Origin: Vibrio crassostreae 9ZC13
GTDB lineage: Bacteria; Pseudomonadota; Gammaproteobacteria; Enterobacterales; Vibrionaceae
Reading direction: 5' to 3'
Length of the DNA stretch: 64,000 nt
Assembly: GCF_000272045.2 (NCBI RefSeq)
Contig: NZ_AJYZ02000019.1
Span: forward strand, 1,215,899-1,279,898
Both the position numbers and the translations under genes were made by a program. This document shows, one piece after another, positions 28,302 to 37,031 of this stretch. How positions within the stretch are numbered: position 1 is the stretch's first letter; each line of letters begins with the position of its first letter. Below the pieces are notes generated by a model. It saw only the letters and a list, made by a program, of their open reading frames with translations. It was not told the DNA's origin and ran no database searches.

Positions 28302-29093
28302 TTGAAGTTAACTCACTTTAAATACAAAACGCGCGAAGGCCCAGACTACCGGCACGGCGACCAGGTGTCTTTTATGGACATCAAACAAACCTTCGGTATG
28401 GGCAGCATTCGTGTGGGTGCTTGGGTGACGAAAGAAGAAAAAGAGTTGGCCGCAAATCTGATATTCGATTCGCTAGCCGACTTGGCTTACATCTTGGCTT
28501 TGCCACCAGAAGCGATTGGCCTTCGCGGCACATTAGGCTTAGCGTTCGGCAGTGGCGGCAGAAAAGGCGTACAAGCACACTATGCCCCGAACCAACGAGA
28601 ATTAGCCCTCGCGAAGAATGCCGGAGCTGGCGCGCTCGCTCACGAGTTTTGGCATGCATTTGACCACTATATCGCTGAGAAAGCGTTTGAAATCGGCGAT
28701 ACCTCTGGCCCTCGCAAGCAGATCCTGTTCGCCAGCGACTGTTGGTTGCACGATAGAACGGTGCGACCTCATCCATTAAACGAAAGTTTGATGTCTCTGT
28801 TTGATGCCACACTGCTTAGCGACAATAACTTGGACAAACACGATTATGTGGCTCGCAGTGTGATTGCCGACAAAGCGATGTCTGCCCGTTACTTCTCACT
28901 ACCCACAGAGATGATGGCGCGCGCTTTTGAATCCGTGATTGAATCGTGTTCCGATATCAAGAACGCTTATCTAGTGGATGGCACAACCAAGCCTGATATG
29001 TACCCCGTGTATCCGGATATGGCGCATCGAGAAGAGATATACCAAGCCCTGCAAGGTTACTTCGCACCATTAGGCCGATCTTTGAGTAAATAG
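28302..29093 (+). CDS. CLCA_X family protein with HEFWH motif
   Basis: A 263-residue protein I place in the CLCA_X family on pattern: KYKTREGPDYRHGD, GSIRVGAWVTKEE, LRGTLGLAFGSGG, and LAHEFWHAFDHYI, a zinc-metallopeptidase-like HExxH variant (HEFWH). The start is a TTG at 28302 with AAGGA five bases upstream; the next in-frame ATG would remove the conserved N-terminus. The function of the family is not established, although the histidines suggest metal binding. Confidence 0.72.
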   Translation: MKLTHFKYKTREGPDYRHGDQVSFMDIKQTFGMGSIRVGAWVTKEEKELAANLIFDSLADLAYILALPPEAIGLRGTLGLAFGSGGRKGVQAHYAPNQRELALAKNAGAGALAHEFWHAFDHYIAEKAFEIGDTSGPRKQILFASDCWLHDRTVRPHPLNESLMSLFDATLLSDNNLDKHDYVARSVIADKAMSARYFSLPTEMMARAFESVIESCSDIKNAYLVDGTTKPDMYPVYPDMAHREEIYQALQGYFAPLGRSLSK

Positions 29094-29134
29094 CATTTTG
29101 AGTCAGTAACTCTCTGCATATTTACAATGAATGA

Positions 29135-29229
29135 CATGTACCATAAGTTGATCATGTGTAAGCTCTGATATAACATGTACAACAAGCGGAACATGTAGAA
29201 TAGTTAATTCATGAATGATTAACTATTCT
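29135..29229. promoter_or_regulatory. yefM-yoeB operator array
   Basis: Four CATGTR repeats at 29135, 29153, 29174 and 29192, spaced 18, 21 and 18 bp, so on nearly the same face of the helix. Then comes a 12-bp inverted repeat, AGAATAGTTAAT (29197-29208) with ATTAACTATTCT (29218-29229). It fits cooperative autorepression by the antitoxin or toxin-antitoxin complex, which in E. coli YefM also uses palindromes with a TGTACA core. Confidence 0.6.
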
Positions 29230-29279
29230 GTGTATATAGAAAGATTAAACATATCCAAAAACAACAGGGTAAATAAGTG

Positions 29280-29537
29280 ATGAATATTGTTTCTTTTACT
29301 GAGGCCAGAAATAGCCTTAAGTCTGTGCTCGATAGAGTGGTAGACGATTCTGATGTTACGGTAATAACCAGACGAGATTCAGAAGATGCAGTGGTCATGT
29401 CTCTTGATCATTTTAATTCAATGCAAGAAACCTTGTACCTAATGAGCTCGCCTAAAAACGCTGAAAGATTGGCTGAATCTATTGCTCAACTCGAAGCCGG
29501 AAATACAACCGTTCGAGAATTGAATAATGACGAATGA
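29280..29537 (+). CDS. yefM: Antitoxin, YefM/Phd family
   Basis: An 85-residue antitoxin and autorepressor. The N-terminal Phd/YefM fold is clear (SFTEARNSLKSVLDRV, then VVMSLDHFNSMQETLYLM), and the acidic C-terminus is the toxin-neutralising tail. ATG 29280 is preferred to the overlapping GTG 29277. It overlaps the toxin gene by 11 bp, so the two are translationally coupled. Operators lie upstream. Confidence 0.92.
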   Translation: MNIVSFTEARNSLKSVLDRVVDDSDVTVITRRDSEDAVVMSLDHFNSMQETLYLMSSPKNAERLAESIAQLEAGNTTVRELNNDE

Positions 29538-29793
29538 TCGAAAGATTGTATTTACAGATAATGCTTGGGAAGATTACCTATACTGGCAAACCCAAGACAA
29601 GAAAACGCTCAAGAAACTAAATAAGTTGATTGAAGCCGCCAAAAGAACGCCCTTTGAAGGGATTGGAAAGCCGGAGCCACTAGTCGGCAACCTGTCTAGC
29701 TTTTGGTCAAGACGAATCGATGACAAGAATCGATTAGTGTATAAAGCAGATGACGATAACTTTTATATAATTGCTTGTCGTCACCACTATTAA
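29527..29793 (+). CDS. yoeB: Toxin, YoeB/Txe family mRNA endonuclease
   Basis: An 88-residue RelE-superfamily toxin that cuts mRNA on the ribosome when freed from YefM. The family signature is intact: FTDNAWEDYLYWQTQDKK at the N-terminus, PLVGNLSSFWSRRID with the catalytic region, RLVY, and the terminal CRHHY with the functional His-Tyr pair. There is no frameshift or truncation, so the module looks active. Confidence 0.92.
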   Translation: MTNDRKIVFTDNAWEDYLYWQTQDKKTLKKLNKLIEAAKRTPFEGIGKPEPLVGNLSSFWSRRIDDKNRLVYKADDDNFYIIACRHHY

Positions 29794-29824
29794 AAGCAGT
29801 AAGCAGCACATAGAAAGGGCAGTA

Positions 29825-30148
29825 ATGATCAGTTGGCCATCTTTGGTAAAACTCGACGGTGATGATGAGCTTATTTACGTCGCATCCGAGAACGATTTTC
29901 AGGCAGAATGCTCAGACATGATCCTGGGTGAAGATGATTACCTCATTGATTCAGAGGGTAAAAGCTACGCACTTCAATCGATATCAAATCAACTGTCTCT
30001 AGCGAAACGGCCTGAGCAATATTCAGTAGAAAGCGTGACCAAGCTGATTCGAAACCACGAGTTTCAAAAAGCTGAAGTGTGCCTGATGAAGATCCACTTC
30101 CTAACGATTGAAGAAGCAATTCAGTCGCTGGCTTTTGAGCCACGTTAA
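29825..30148 (+). CDS. DUF4144 family protein
   Basis: A 107-residue cytoplasmic protein, beginning MISWPSLVKLDGDDELIY at ATG 29825 with AAAGGG upstream; an earlier start at 29771 would overlap yoeB. I recognise it as DUF4144, a small family common in Vibrio with no assigned function. It is acidic with no motif. It lies 31 bp after yoeB on the same strand and may be partly co-transcribed with the toxin-antitoxin pair, though a toxin link is only positional. Confidence 0.7.
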   Translation: MISWPSLVKLDGDDELIYVASENDFQAECSDMILGEDDYLIDSEGKSYALQSISNQLSLAKRPEQYSVESVTKLIRNHEFQKAEVCLMKIHFLTIEEAIQSLAFEPR

Positions 30149-30187
30149 TAGCTCTCCTGAAAGCTAATAAACGAAACCTGTTAAAAC

Positions 30188-30215
30188 AAAACAGCGCCAA
30201 TTTAGGCGCTGTTTT
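30188..30215. terminator. Terminator between the DUF4144 and symporter genes
   Basis: AAAACAGCGCC (30188-30198) pairs with GGCGCTGTTTT (30205-30215). It serves the convergent genes on both sides. Confidence 0.87.
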
Positions 30216-30248
30216 CTAGGATGCAATGAGTGGTAATAACCTCAACAA

Positions 30249-31637
30249 CTAAGACGTCGCTTTGTGCGTAATTCCTGACTTATCAACAACCCCTTCAGCA
30301 AACTCACCACGCTCAAGTTTTTCGCGTAAAATTGCATGCTGGTCTTCAGTAAAGGTATAACGAGACATAATAAATATACGTACCAAAGCCCCTAAAGCCG
30401 GCAGTAAAGCAATACAAAAGAACATGCCATTCAATGCTGTTTCTGTTTGGTCCGCATTTGGAACATAACCAATAGTTGTCAGGATCAGACCTGTTAAACC
30501 ACCTGCTACCGCAACGGAAAATTTACCTGTAAATGTTTGGCCAGAGAAAGTTATCGCTGCTGTACGCTTACCACTATGGTAGTATGAGTATTCAACGGTA
30601 TCTGCAATCATCGCTGAAATAAGCGGGTTAGTCATCATAAAGAGCCCCGTTACTACTGCCAGCCACATCATCACCACCGTTGTGTTGTCATAACCTGTTA
30701 GATAAAAACCAACACGTGCGATAATTTCCAACACACATAGCGCAATAAAGATATCTCTCTTCTTGAAACGTTTAGTTAGGATTGGCGTCGCTAAACACGC
30801 GATAGCACTGACTAAAGTGATAGTACCAATCAATGAAACTAAACCTGCATCGCCCATGTTGTAGGTGAAAAAGAAAATGTATAAACCATTAACTAGATTG
30901 AAGAACACATTCATAAAGAATGCAGCCAAGATGAAGAATAATGGCTTGTTTTTACGTACCGCTTGAAAAGTATCTTTCAGTGTTACTTTTTCACAGCTCG
31001 CCGTCGAAATACGCTCTTTGGTATTGTAGAAACCGTTCAGCATAAACAGCAGACCTGCCACCATCAATACGATAACAGCAGGTAAGTAACCTTGATCAGC
31101 ACGACCATCAGCAAAAAATGCGCTTAATTTAGGAAAAATAACTAGCGTTGCGCCAATACCAGCATTAACACCTAACATGGCACACGTTGCTGCTTTGGCA
31201 CGCTCTTGAGGCTCATCAGTCATCACCGACGACATTGACCAAAATGGCACGTCAGAGATGGTGTAAAGGGTACCCCACAGAATATAAGTGATACCCGCAT
31301 ACATCACTTTAGTCGACATGTCCGCATCGATATTATAGAAGGCAGCGATGGTCACCAATACAATCAAAAACGGAGTAAACAACATGTAGGGACGGAACTT
31401 ACCGAAGCGAGATTCTAACGTATCCATATAGCCAGCAATCAACGGATCATTAACAGCATCCCACACTCGTGCAATAAGAAATATGGTACTCGCAGCAATC
31501 GGCGAAATACCGAGAATATCGGTGTAGAAGTACAAGATGAACGAGCCAACCAAGCCAAAACTAAAGCATTGGCCCACGCCATAACCGAAATAAGAAATCA
31601 GCTCTCTATTGTTCAATCTATTTTTTATAGTAGTCAT
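30249..31637 (-). CDS. GPH-family sugar:cation symporter
   Basis: A 462-residue twelve-helix transporter of the glycoside-pentoside-hexuronide family. The N-terminus has YFGYGVGQCFSFGLVG and the signature DAVNDPLIAGYMDT, with SRFGKFRPYM close after it; cation-coupling aspartates lie in the DAVNDP segment. It imports a sugar, probably a disaccharide or glycoside, with Na+ or H+. It is encoded 70 bp after the clan GH-A hydrolase gene on the same strand, with a LacI regulator divergent, so its substrate is likely the hydrolase substrate. Confidence 0.88.
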   Translation of the reverse strand: MTTIKNRLNNRELISYFGYGVGQCFSFGLVGSFILYFYTDILGISPIAASTIFLIARVWDAVNDPLIAGYMDTLESRFGKFRPYMLFTPFLIVLVTIAAFYNIDADMSTKVMYAGITYILWGTLYTISDVPFWSMSSVMTDEPQERAKAATCAMLGVNAGIGATLVIFPKLSAFFADGRADQGYLPAVIVLMVAGLLFMLNGFYNTKERISTASCEKVTLKDTFQAVRKNKPLFFILAAFFMNVFFNLVNGLYIFFFTYNMGDAGLVSLIGTITLVSAIACLATPILTKRFKKRDIFIALCVLEIIARVGFYLTGYDNTTVVMMWLAVVTGLFMMTNPLISAMIADTVEYSYYHSGKRTAAITFSGQTFTGKFSVAVAGGLTGLILTTIGYVPNADQTETALNGMFFCIALLPALGALVRIFIMSRYTFTEDQHAILREKLERGEFAEGVVDKSGITHKATS

Positions 31638-31707
31638 TGTTCACGTCTCGATTGATTTAATTCTAGTTTAGAAGCCGACCTTTTTCTCTAGGCCGGCTAA
31701 ATGACAG

Positions 31708-32778
31708 TTATTCCACCTCTGCGAGTGTTTGAATCAACTGTACTTCGCTTGCATCATATGGCTGTCCTTGCTCATCAAGCAGATCGTGGAACCACTGACT
31801 GGCATAGTTAACGTCATTGCGTTTAATTTCAGGCCAAGGAAGGTGCGTTTGTGTTTTACCTTTCACTAATCCCCATTGATAGCAGCCAATATTCTTATCT
31901 TTAAAAATTGGCAGCTGTTCATGTAAGGAAGATTGTGCATGACGTGCTAACCACTCGGTACACATCATCGGGCGATTGTGCGCTTGCACAACTTTCAGCG
32001 CTTCATGGAACAAATCCAACGGAAGATAAGCATGGAAAGTGATAATGTCCGATAGCTCCATCGCTCGGCGATCGGTTGGATGCTCAAAAATAGGCAAACT
32101 ACGGTCGAGAATACTAGGGCAATGCCATGCACCCACCGTTAGGGGCTGAGTCGGGTTCACATCGCGCGCCCACTCAAACGCTTTTTCCATCAACTCGTGG
32201 CTAAACGTCTCCATTTCTTCATCGTAAGCTAGCTCACCATTGGTGGTAAAAATCATACGGTTGGTAGGCTCGTTGTACAGATCCCAAATCGCAATACGCG
32301 GGTCGTTTTTATAAGTCGAGATAATGTCACGGATGTAAGTTTCAACGTCACCCCACTGTGACTTATCCATAACAACATTACGACCTGGGCTGGCCGCAGC
32401 TTGGCTATTATGCAGGTCAGGGACGGGGGCTTTTTGTTGACCTAGATACGGATGGTCACCGGAGAATCCACAATCATCCATTGGGGTCATCATTACCTTA
32501 ATCTGGTTTCGTTCACAAATATCTAAGAAATGATCAATGCGCTCATGCAGTCCTTGGCGGTCGACTTGCCACACAATGAAAGGCAAATTGGTACGCAGCG
32601 TGTTGTAGCCAACCTCTCTCGCCCAAGCCAACTCTTGTTCCATTATTTCTGGTGAAAATGAGTCTGCTTGCCACATTTCGTTCCAGTTTACAGCCGTCCT
32701 TGGTAAGTAATTAAATCCACGTAACCATCCATGTTGTTGTTGCCATTGCCACGCTTTGTCTTCAGACCATCTTTTCAT
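31708..32778 (-). CDS. Cytoplasmic clan GH-A glycoside hydrolase (GH5-like)
   Basis: A 356-residue TIM-barrel hydrolase. The acid/base Glu is E170 in DLYNEP and the probable nucleophile is E275 in CTEWLAR, the spacing expected of clan GH-A retaining enzymes; GFNYLPR opens the barrel. No signal peptide, so it acts on sugar already imported by the symporter downstream. Related proteins are often labelled beta-xylanase, but the operon and intracellular site suggest a small glycoside or oligosaccharide. ATG 32778 is chosen for its AAGG eight bases upstream. Linkage specificity is unknown. Confidence 0.75.
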   Translation of the reverse strand: MKRWSEDKAWQWQQQHGWLRGFNYLPRTAVNWNEMWQADSFSPEIMEQELAWAREVGYNTLRTNLPFIVWQVDRQGLHERIDHFLDICERNQIKVMMTPMDDCGFSGDHPYLGQQKAPVPDLHNSQAAASPGRNVVMDKSQWGDVETYIRDIISTYKNDPRIAIWDLYNEPTNRMIFTTNGELAYDEEMETFSHELMEKAFEWARDVNPTQPLTVGAWHCPSILDRSLPIFEHPTDRRAMELSDIITFHAYLPLDLFHEALKVVQAHNRPMMCTEWLARHAQSSLHEQLPIFKDKNIGCYQWGLVKGKTQTHLPWPEIKRNDVNYASQWFHDLLDEQGQPYDASEVQLIQTLAEVE

Positions 32779-32814
32779 CTTACTCACCTTGAAACTAAAT
32801 TATTAACTAATAAT

Positions 32815-32824
32815 ATTAGCTAAT
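32815..32824. promoter_or_regulatory. LacI-type operator ATTAGCTAAT at the hydrolase promoter
   Basis: Perfect 10-bp palindrome within an AACTAATAATATTAGCTAAT context (32805-32824), 36 bp before the hydrolase start. The same 20 bases occur before the aldose epimerase gene. Confidence 0.7.
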
Positions 32825-32946
32825 ATAATGAGCTGCATTTTTATCGCTACTATCTAAGATTAAAAACGAGTGAGCAATCACAACTATCAGACTGCTCGGA
32901 CAACTTTTTGTGATCCCCATCTTTAACAGGTGATCGAAAGCTGATA

Positions 32947-32969
32947 ATTAGCTAATATCTTTAGCTAAC
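32947..32969. promoter_or_regulatory. Paired LacI-type operators before the regulator gene
   Basis: ATTAGCTAAT at 32947-32956 and the variant TTTAGCTAAC at 32960-32969, 21 bp before the regulator start. Suggests autorepression and, with the site at 32815, control of the divergent hydrolase-symporter operon. Confidence 0.65.
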
Positions 32970-32990
32970 TAAGTTGAGTTGAAATTTACG

Positions 32991-34016
32991 ATGGCTAAAA
33001 AAATCACTATGAGTGACATTGCTGCAGCGGCAGGTGTGTCTCAATCAACGGTATCACTGGTACTTAATGGTTCAACGTCTGTAAAAATTGCAGACACCAC
33101 AAAAAGTAAAGTGCTCGATACCGCCGAATCACTTGGCTACAAAAATAAGAAAGTCGCTCATGCGCTGGGTCGACCTAATAAAATAGCACTGGTTGTCAAC
33201 GGGTTATCGAGTTATGACCCTTTTATTGATGCTATAAACTCAGCGCGTGAAGAGGCTTGGGCGAACGACTTTATTTTAGTGATCTTCAATTACAGCCACG
33301 ATGAAGTGCTAGCGAGCAAAATTGAAGTGGAAATCAACAGCGGAGATTATGCAGGCTTGGTGTACGCATCGAGCATGACTCGTGAACTTGAACAACAACG
33401 GGTCAATACGCCTCTGCCAACCGTGCTCCTAAACTGCACAAACGAAAGCAATAGCGATGCACCAAGCATTTTACCTGCCGATATGATCGGTGCTTACAAA
33501 GCGGTCTCTCACCTTATCCAACAAGGCTATTGTCGTATTGCTATGCTCACAGGCGAAAACTGGATGCTTGCGAGCCAACAACGCAGTGAAGGCTACCGTC
33601 AGGCACTAATTGATGCCGATATTGTCCCGAACAGCAATTACTTAGCAGAGGCCAACTGGTCATTAAAAGAAGCACATCAGCAGACATTAGCTTTGTTTAA
33701 GTTAGCTCAACCACCAGAAGCTATCTTTTGTGGCAGTGATTACATGGCGATGGGGTGCTATCAAGCACTGGCTGAACTAGGGCTTAAGATCCCTCAAGAT
33801 GTCGCGATCGTTGGCTACGATAACCAACAAATCGCATCGGAAAGTTTTCCTGCGTTAACATCCGTTGAATTACCTTACTCAGATATGGGCAAGCTAGCGA
33901 TTGAGTCCTTAATGGCGCAAATTGAGGCTCAGCCTTTGTTATCCAGTAGACGAAAAGTGGAAGGAGAATTGATTATTCGTACATCCTCAACACCATCGGA
34001 TAAGGTGGGCACATAG
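32991..34016 (+). CDS. LacI-family regulator of the glycoside locus
   Basis: A 341-residue LacI/GalR regulator. HTH KITMSDIAAAAGVSQSTVSLVLNG is N-terminal and the sugar-binding core follows (GLVYASS, AIFCGSDYMAMGCYQAL, DVAIVGYDN). It sits between the divergent hydrolase-symporter operon and the convergent aldose epimerase gene. The shared ATTAGCTAAT palindrome at three promoters makes it their probable repressor. ATG 32991 is preferred over TTG 32979 by family length. Confidence 0.9.
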   Translation: MAKKITMSDIAAAAGVSQSTVSLVLNGSTSVKIADTTKSKVLDTAESLGYKNKKVAHALGRPNKIALVVNGLSSYDPFIDAINSAREEAWANDFILVIFNYSHDEVLASKIEVEINSGDYAGLVYASSMTRELEQQRVNTPLPTVLLNCTNESNSDAPSILPADMIGAYKAVSHLIQQGYCRIAMLTGENWMLASQQRSEGYRQALIDADIVPNSNYLAEANWSLKEAHQQTLALFKLAQPPEAIFCGSDYMAMGCYQALAELGLKIPQDVAIVGYDNQQIASESFPALTSVELPYSDMGKLAIESLMAQIEAQPLLSSRRKVEGELIIRTSSTPSDKVGT

Positions 34017-34034
34017 CCCACCAATAGTTAGGGC

Positions 34035-35099
34035 CTAAAACTTAAACTGATAAACCGTCTGATGTTGATAAAGCTCTCCAGACTTCAGGAGCCCGCGGTT
34101 AGGTCCCCATTCTGGCTTATTAGGACCATCTGGAAAATATTGGGTTTCTAAGCAAAGACCATCGTACAACTCATAATTTTTACTCTTACCAGGCGTCCCT
34201 GCTAGAAAGTTACCCGAATAAAACTGAATAGCAGGCTTCGTCGTTTTTACCTTCATCACGACTTCTTTTGCAGGTGCAACCAGAACCGCTGCAACCGACT
34301 CTCCATCGGTCACTTCAGGCTGAAACACAAAAGCATGATCATAACCACCAGCCATTTTCTGGTCCGACTCAGTCAGAAAATCCCGCCCAATGAGCTTTGC
34401 GTTTGAAAAATCAAAACTCGTATCCTCAACCGCCTTTATTTCTCCCGTTGGTATTAAGCCTTGATCTGTTGGTAAATAATGGCCTGAACTCAACTGCAAT
34501 ACATGATCCAAGCTTTTCGAACCAGAAGCCTCACCAGCCAAATTAAAGTAAGCATGATTGGTTAAGTTAACGGGGCAAGTCTTATCAGTATTGGCTTCAT
34601 AAGAAATAGATACTTGGTTGTCATCCGTTAGAGAATAGGTAACTTTGACACCAAGATTACCCGGATACCCTTGATCACCATCTTTGATATGAAGAGTAAA
34701 CACTACCTTTTGTGCACTTTGTTCAACAATGCTCCAACGCTTTTTATCAAAGCCCTCTACTCCACCATGTAATGAGTTTTCACCATTATTAACCCCGAGT
34801 TGGTAGCGCTTCCCTTCAAGTTCGAATTGGCCTTTAGCGATACGGTTTGCAAAACGTCCAACAATCGCACCAAAATAAGAGCTCTGCTCCATATGTTCAG
34901 CCATATTGGGTGAGCGAAGTAACACCTCTCGAGCTACTTCATTCACTGGCATAGAACAACTCAGCCAAGTAGCTCCAATATCCATGAAGGATACACTCAT
35001 TCCATTGCTGTTCTTGAGGTGGACCAGTTTAGCTAACTGACCATCAAACGATGGAGTGGATGCCATATCTTGCTCTAATTGCTCAAAGTTAGTAATCAT
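34035..35099 (-). CDS. galM: Aldose 1-epimerase
   Basis: A 354-residue mutarotase interconverting the alpha and beta forms of aldoses released by glycoside hydrolysis. Visible are FANRIAKGQFEL and NGENSLHGGVEGFDKK (the catalytic His in SLHGG), VNLTNHAYFNL (second His) and CLETQYFPDGPN with the general-base Glu region. There is no signal peptide. It carries the same LacI operator upstream as the hydrolase gene, so it belongs to the same regulon although separately transcribed. It may act on galactose, glucose or another aldose. Confidence 0.92.
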   Translation of the reverse strand: MITNFEQLEQDMASTPSFDGQLAKLVHLKNSNGMSVSFMDIGATWLSCSMPVNEVAREVLLRSPNMAEHMEQSSYFGAIVGRFANRIAKGQFELEGKRYQLGVNNGENSLHGGVEGFDKKRWSIVEQSAQKVVFTLHIKDGDQGYPGNLGVKVTYSLTDDNQVSISYEANTDKTCPVNLTNHAYFNLAGEASGSKSLDHVLQLSSGHYLPTDQGLIPTGEIKAVEDTSFDFSNAKLIGRDFLTESDQKMAGGYDHAFVFQPEVTDGESVAAVLVAPAKEVVMKVKTTKPAIQFYSGNFLAGTPGKSKNYELYDGLCLETQYFPDGPNKPEWGPNRGLLKSGELYQHQTVYQFKF

Positions 35100-35152
35100 T
35101 AGTGCCTCTTCGTCTCACAAAAATAGCGTTATATCACCACTACCCCACTTAC

Positions 35153-35175
35153 AACTAATAATATTAGCTAATATT
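35153..35175. promoter_or_regulatory. LacI-type operator at the aldose epimerase promoter
   Basis: AACTAATAATATTAGCTAAT at 35153-35172, with the perfect palindrome ATTAGCTAAT at 35163-35172. The 20 bases are the same as those before the hydrolase gene at 32805-32824. Confidence 0.72.
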
Positions 35176-35230
35176 TTGATCTAAATTGCCTTTTACTTAA
35201 TTCACATACCTTTTCAAGCGTCAGAAACAA

Positions 35231-35256
35231 AAACAGCGCCTCAATAGGCGCTGTTT
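35231..35256. terminator. Terminator after the C4-dicarboxylate transporter gene
   Basis: AAACAGCGCC (35231-35240) pairs with GGCGCTGTTT (35247-35256). On the minus strand it ends the dcuB transcript and is followed by a T-rich tail. Confidence 0.85.
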
Positions 35257-35291
35257 CTCGTTTCTTATCTCGCTAGTCGATTAAGCGACAA

Positions 35292-36620
35292 TTAAGCGAT
35301 AAAAATCTGTGCCAGTGCGTAGCCTAAGCAACATGCGCCGACTACACCGATCAAACCAACCGACATGAATGAGTGGTTGAAGTACCACTTACCAATCTTG
35401 GTAGTGCCAGACACATCGAAGTTAACCGTTGCGATATCTGATGGGTAGTTCGGGATGAAGAAGTAGCCGTAAACTGCTGGCATTAAGCCGATCAACAAGG
35501 CTGGGTCTAGTCCTAAGCCAAGGCCAACAGGTAGCATCATACGCGCAGTAGCGGCTTGAGAGTTCACCACAACCGATACGATGAATAGCGCTAGTGCGAA
35601 CGTCCATGGGTAGTTGGTCACCATTTCCACGATGCCAGACTTGAACTGAGGCATTGCGTATTGGAAGTAGGTATCCGACATCCAAGCGATACCGAAGATC
35701 GCAATCGCCGCCACCATACCCGATTTGAATACCACACCGTTTGGCACATCTCGCGGGTCAGTTTTAGTCGCCAGCAAAATGATACCGCCGAAGCAGAGCA
35801 TCATCATTTGGATGATCACCGACATCTTGATTGGCTTGTCGCCGTCAACGATGGTTCTGATCTCAGGCACCATCGCCACGATAACAATCACCACAATCGA
35901 CAATAGGAAAATCAAAACCGCATTACGAGCCGAAGTTGGCAGAACTTCATCCAAAGAGGTCGCGGTAGTGCTTTCAATGCGCTTTTTCCACTCAGGATCT
36001 TTTAGGCGTGCTTGGTATTCAGGATCGTCGCTCAATTCTTTACCGCGTTTTAAGCTATACAAAGAAAGCAAGAACGTACCAAACAATGTTGCAGGAACCG
36101 TCACCATCAAAATAGAAAGCAGAGTAATAGAGTGTTGAATATCAGAAAGTTGTGCGAGGTAATACACTACAGCAGCAGAGATTGGTGATGCCGTAATCGC
36201 CAACTGAGATGCCACCGACGCAGCTGCCATTGGACGCTCAGGACGAATACCGTTCTTCAATGCCACATCGCCGATGATTGGCATGATTGAGTAAACCGCG
36301 TGGCCAGTACCCAATAAGAAAGTCATTGAGTAAGTCACGAACGGTGCTATCAAGGTGACGCGTTTCGGGTTCTTTCTCAGTACCCTTTCCGCAACTTGCA
36401 GCATGTATTTCAAGCCTCCCGCCGCTTCTAAAATCGAAGCACAAGTCACAACAGCGAGGATGATCAACATGACAGTGACAGGTGGAGACGTTGGTGGCAT
36501 CTTGAAGACAAACACCTCGATAACCAAACCAATACCAGAAACAACACCTAAGCCAATACCACCATACCGAGACCCGATATAAAGTACGACTAATAAAAAT
36601 AGAAACTCAAAATACAACAT
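35292..36620 (-). CDS. dcuB: Anaerobic C4-dicarboxylate transporter, DcuA/DcuB family
   Basis: A 442-residue membrane protein with about ten to twelve helices that exchanges fumarate, malate or aspartate for succinate, mainly during fumarate respiration. The region LRKNPKRVTLIAPFVTY, GTGHAVYSIMPIIGDVA and RPERPMAA closely follows DcuB; other parts (ITASPISAAVVYYL) recall DcuA, so B is likely but not certain. ATG 36620 has AGGG upstream. No clear FNR site was found before it. Monocistronic. Confidence 0.87.
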   Translation of the reverse strand: MLYFEFLFLLVVLYIGSRYGGIGLGVVSGIGLVIEVFVFKMPPTSPPVTVMLIILAVVTCASILEAAGGLKYMLQVAERVLRKNPKRVTLIAPFVTYSMTFLLGTGHAVYSIMPIIGDVALKNGIRPERPMAAASVASQLAITASPISAAVVYYLAQLSDIQHSITLLSILMVTVPATLFGTFLLSLYSLKRGKELSDDPEYQARLKDPEWKKRIESTTATSLDEVLPTSARNAVLIFLLSIVVIVIVAMVPEIRTIVDGDKPIKMSVIIQMMMLCFGGIILLATKTDPRDVPNGVVFKSGMVAAIAIFGIAWMSDTYFQYAMPQFKSGIVEMVTNYPWTFALALFIVSVVVNSQAATARMMLPVGLGLGLDPALLIGLMPAVYGYFFIPNYPSDIATVNFDVSGTTKIGKWYFNHSFMSVGLIGVVGACCLGYALAQIFIA

Positions 36621-37031
36621 AAGCAACCCTGCTAAAAATATGGACTAATGATATTTTGTCTCTAAGCTCAGCCATTTACTTATTGCTTGGTCACACTATC
36701 ATTAAAGGCTACCGCAAATTGTTTTTTATAAGATTATGGTCACGCTAACAAGCCTGTAAGTTTATGAAATGTAATAGTAAAACAAACACCCGACCTCGAT
36801 TTGTTATGTATAACAGTCATAATTGTATCTGTTAGATCTCGATGACCTATAAAAGATTAGGCTCATAACTGAACGATATTATTTCAGCTTGAATTAATGA
36901 GATTTCAAGTCATTCAGAAGCATATTGCACACCCAATACTTCCGATTCTAACTCAACGCTGACTCGCCTATCCTTAGACACTATGTCAAAATACCCGCCC
37001 TCACGATGACAACACATAAAGAACCACGGAT
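36621..37031. other. Intergenic region between dcuB and the HAD gene
   Basis: About 410 bp, AT-rich, between divergent genes. I looked for an FNR site of the TTGAT-N4-ATCAA type and saw none, and no coding frame is supported. Confidence 0.4.

Noticed and set aside
28381..28812. Minus-strand open frame opposite the CLCA_X gene
   Set aside because: Shadow of a recognised gene, with an Arg/Ser-rich translation and no ribosome binding site.
36621..37031. FNR site for the C4-dicarboxylate transporter gene
   Set aside because: Expected from the family but no TTGAT-N4-ATCAA match was found on either strand.
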